Assembly: GCA_020630775.1 (NCBI GenBank)
Contig: JAHDIN010000004.1
Coordinates: forward strand, 1-64,000
Direction: 5' to 3'
DNA from: Saprospiraceae bacterium
GTDB taxonomy: Bacteria; Bacteroidota; Bacteroidia; Chitinophagales; Saprospiraceae
DNA: 64,000 nt
Position numbers and translations under genes: made by a program. Of the stretch, positions 63,301 to 64,000 are shown one piece after another. Numbering within the stretch: position 1 is the first letter of the stretch; every line of letters begins with the position of its first letter. A model generated the notes under the pieces. The model was not told the origin of the DNA and searched no databases. It worked only from the letters and a program-made list of their open reading frames with translations.

Positions 63301-64000
63301 AAAATCTCAATGTTAAATCGTACAGATCCACCATATGCGATAGTAGAATTTTGTTGATCTAATGTTTTGCGTAAAGCTAAATCGAATACTGATATTCCTG
63401 CTGGATCATGATCATCTTCATCACCGCCTTTCAATGGACCAGATCCATAAATATTATTATCATCTGGATCGTCTTGACAAACTACATTATCATTTGTATT
63501 ATCATTGTCTGTTACACTGTCTACATCATCATCAGATCTGTCATTTCCATCTGTATCTTCGAAATAACCGATCTCACTATAATTTTCCCAGTCTTTATAT
63601 CCGCCCATAGTCTGAACGAGTTCTAGATTAAGCGGAATACTTACTGAAGAATTTGGCGCCAGAGGCTGAGAAATATCATCATAAACAAGCAAGCCAGGAG
63701 CAGACTGACTCCAATTCAAATCATTTGGTATGCCAATGAAGTTATAACCTGCTGGCAGATAATCATTAATCTGAATATTTTGAATATCGATATTACCTTG
63801 ATTGAATATCTCGATGTTAAATTCAATAATGTCTCCATATCGATAAGGCTCCGGAGTCACCACAGTTTTTCGTAGAGCTAAATCAACAATTTCAATATCA
63901 CCACAAGTTTCTTCAACTTCTTCTGGATGGCCATCATTTGATCTATCTAAGTAAGATTCGTTATACAAGCCTTGACCTTGAAGATCTGGAGATCCATCCG
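60378..64000 (-). CDS. Large SdrD-like/DUF11 surface protein with T9SS tail, 5' end outside window
   Basis: The frame is open to the window edge, so the N-terminus and signal peptide are missing; at least 1207 residues are present. From the N-terminal side there are repeats of a DUF11-like domain (VDLALRKTV, IFNQGNIDIQNIQINDYLP), about three to four, with Asp-rich linkers (DEDDHDPE). About four SdrD B-like domains follow (VWKDLNGNGIQDNGEPGVEG, VWSDLNGDGVQDSNEPPIEG), which bind calcium in known homologs. The C-terminus has a fibronectin-like stretch and a T9SS sorting domain (VYPNPVVDELTLDLSSD, ending STKKVLVVGQ). It is predicted to be a calcium-stabilised surface stalk. Confidence 0.9.
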   Translation of the reverse strand, partial: DGSPDLQGQGLYNESYLDRSNDGHPEEVEETCGDIEIVDLALRKTVVTPEPYRYGDIIEFNIEIFNQGNIDIQNIQINDYLPAGYNFIGIPNDLNWSQSAPGLLVYDDISQPLAPNSSVSIPLNLELVQTMGGYKDWENYSEIGYFEDTDGNDRSDDDVDSVTDNDNTNDNVVCQDDPDDNNIYGSGPLKGGDEDDHDPAGISVFDLALRKTLDQQNSTIAYGGSVRFNIEIFNQGNEEAKDICVSDYLPCGLALDENSMVNSSNGWVLDLSNNQVKTVLSQVLIPGESTSVDIDLIIQDCYQADAWDNYAEISAADDNDPVTTNLPDDIDSNMDNDPSNDTGGTPEVGGEDDEIYNRGNVDEDDHDPERVPIFDLALRKNVDSPGPYVPGSNATFRINVYNQGNIPASNILVYDYLNSGFLFDPSINPGWTNNSGTLEYTINSTLQPADSIQVPLVLEVFIDSDPTFDDWWNYAEIGGASDAPDDIDSNPGSDTPFEREVIPCGPDDNNICGHGNNCPTCPIQPQDEDDHDPEKILVVGKVSGLVWKDLNGNGIQDNGEPGVEGVVVSLFECNGGFVDSQVTDSDGKYEFDQIIPGEYRLEFDISGVDDNCAFTLQDAGLDSIDSDVDQDGGIGCFTVNAGDNIQNISAGLIPLASIGNYVWSDLNGDGVQDSNEPPIEGVTVELYDQNGVLVSTMVTNSSGFYCFEKVYPGNYYLRFETPSSLGITTPNAGGNDALDSDIDGSNGPGTTAYTTLSAGENDKTWDAGFYNCVKIGELVWFDLNENDLADTNENGINGLRIELYRLENGSWALHDFATSGHKPGTPSDDGYFKFCTAPGTYYLKFLHPPATLVPVVPNFGIIESIDSDVTGKFGPGTTDEFTLESGQDKCDIGAGYYTMGTIGSRVWEDRNSNGMREINEPGIAGIVVRAFDLNGNELGSETTDGQGEYLLDYLGKNSYYLKFDTPQGLGATTPNVGNDEAMDSDVDNSNGYMTTKVYNLMPGQHIPNVDAGIVYSVLSVEWLNFWGENRGAHNFLEWQVSDDLDVSHYEIERSLESADNFEFLAKELSLQRENAITYNFEDFDIEAASVFYYRIKEVNIDGSYEYSKIISISREENDLSIDVYPNPVVDELTLDLSSDKFVSELKVDIYNAQGQLMQNNAVIDLDVPKGRKLYKLAVSKYPPGVYTLNINMDGFESTKKVLVVGQ

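Noticed and set aside
63362-63626. Overlapping plus-strand frames rich in His, Ile and Leu near the right edge
   Set aside because: They are antisense to the Asp-rich linkers of the SdrD-like surface protein, whose GAT/GAC codons read as ATC/GTC or His codons on the other strand.
1-64000. CRISPR arrays, rRNA genes, complete tRNA genes, phage modules or restriction systems
   Set aside because: No evenly spaced identical repeats with unique spacers, no rRNA or complete tRNA sequence and no phage or restriction genes were recognised in the window.

Overview
The window is AT-rich DNA from a member of the Bacteroidota, most likely a Saprospiria-type marine or aquatic bacterium. The pointers are a Bacteroidota-type dcw cluster without murF, promoters resembling the phylum's TAnnTTTG -7 box, proteins with C-terminal type IX secretion (T9SS) sorting domains, a fused alpha/beta 2-oxoacid dehydrogenase E1, and giant Cys- and Asp-rich HYR-repeat surface proteins. 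Taxonomy is inferred from gene content only.

Layout. Bases 1-4552 (minus strand) hold most of a giant secreted PKD/HYR protein whose C-terminus lies outside the window, preceded by two small genes. Bases 5475-6297 have no protein gene but are dense in structure: a diverged copy of a TTAA-flanked palindromic repeat, two plus-strand terminator-like hairpins, and two tandem copies of a structured RNA-like unit ending in a strong minus-strand terminator. Bases 6298-21380 (minus strand) are one tightly packed cell-wall and division operon, in transcription order mraZ-rsmH-ftsL-ftsI-murE-mraY-murD-ftsW-murG-murC-ftsQ-ftsA-ftsZ. Four GTGGG-like boxes at exact 10-bp spacing lie just upstream of mraZ and look like its own operator. 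Bases 21929-30433 hold a 2253-residue HYR-repeat adhesin surrounded by four stand-alone LuxR/GerE helix-turn-helix proteins.

Bases 30583-50433 are mostly housekeeping and accessory single genes: a polyprenol-phosphate mannosyltransferase-like protein, fused E1, a DUF1573 protein, YaaA, a Kv-like channel with a zinc ribbon, a YjjG-type HAD phosphatase, DoxX, an FAD dehydrogenase, a lipoprotein pair, YidC followed by several unknown membrane proteins, a TonB receptor, an MFS transporter and GpsA. Bases 50455-57144 carry three consecutive secreted beta-propeller paralogs with T9SS tails. After a DUF2130 protein and a PIN-type toxin-antitoxin pair, bases 59399-60327 show the clearest unusual event. 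Two nearly identical 166-bp TTAA-flanked palindromic elements bracket a membrane-protein gene. The second interrupts it, gives it a new C-terminus and stop codon, and leaves its original tail readable downstream; deleting exactly 170 bp restores one continuous reading frame. The window ends inside a large SdrD-like/DUF11 T9SS surface protein (60378 to beyond 64000, minus strand).

The dcw genes act together in making lipid II and building the divisome. The surface proteins, T9SS tails and GerE regulators suggest an organism investing heavily in regulated cell-surface display. The most promising material for new biology is the TTAA-flanked element, the tandem RNA-like units downstream of ftsZ, and the GerE cluster around the adhesin.
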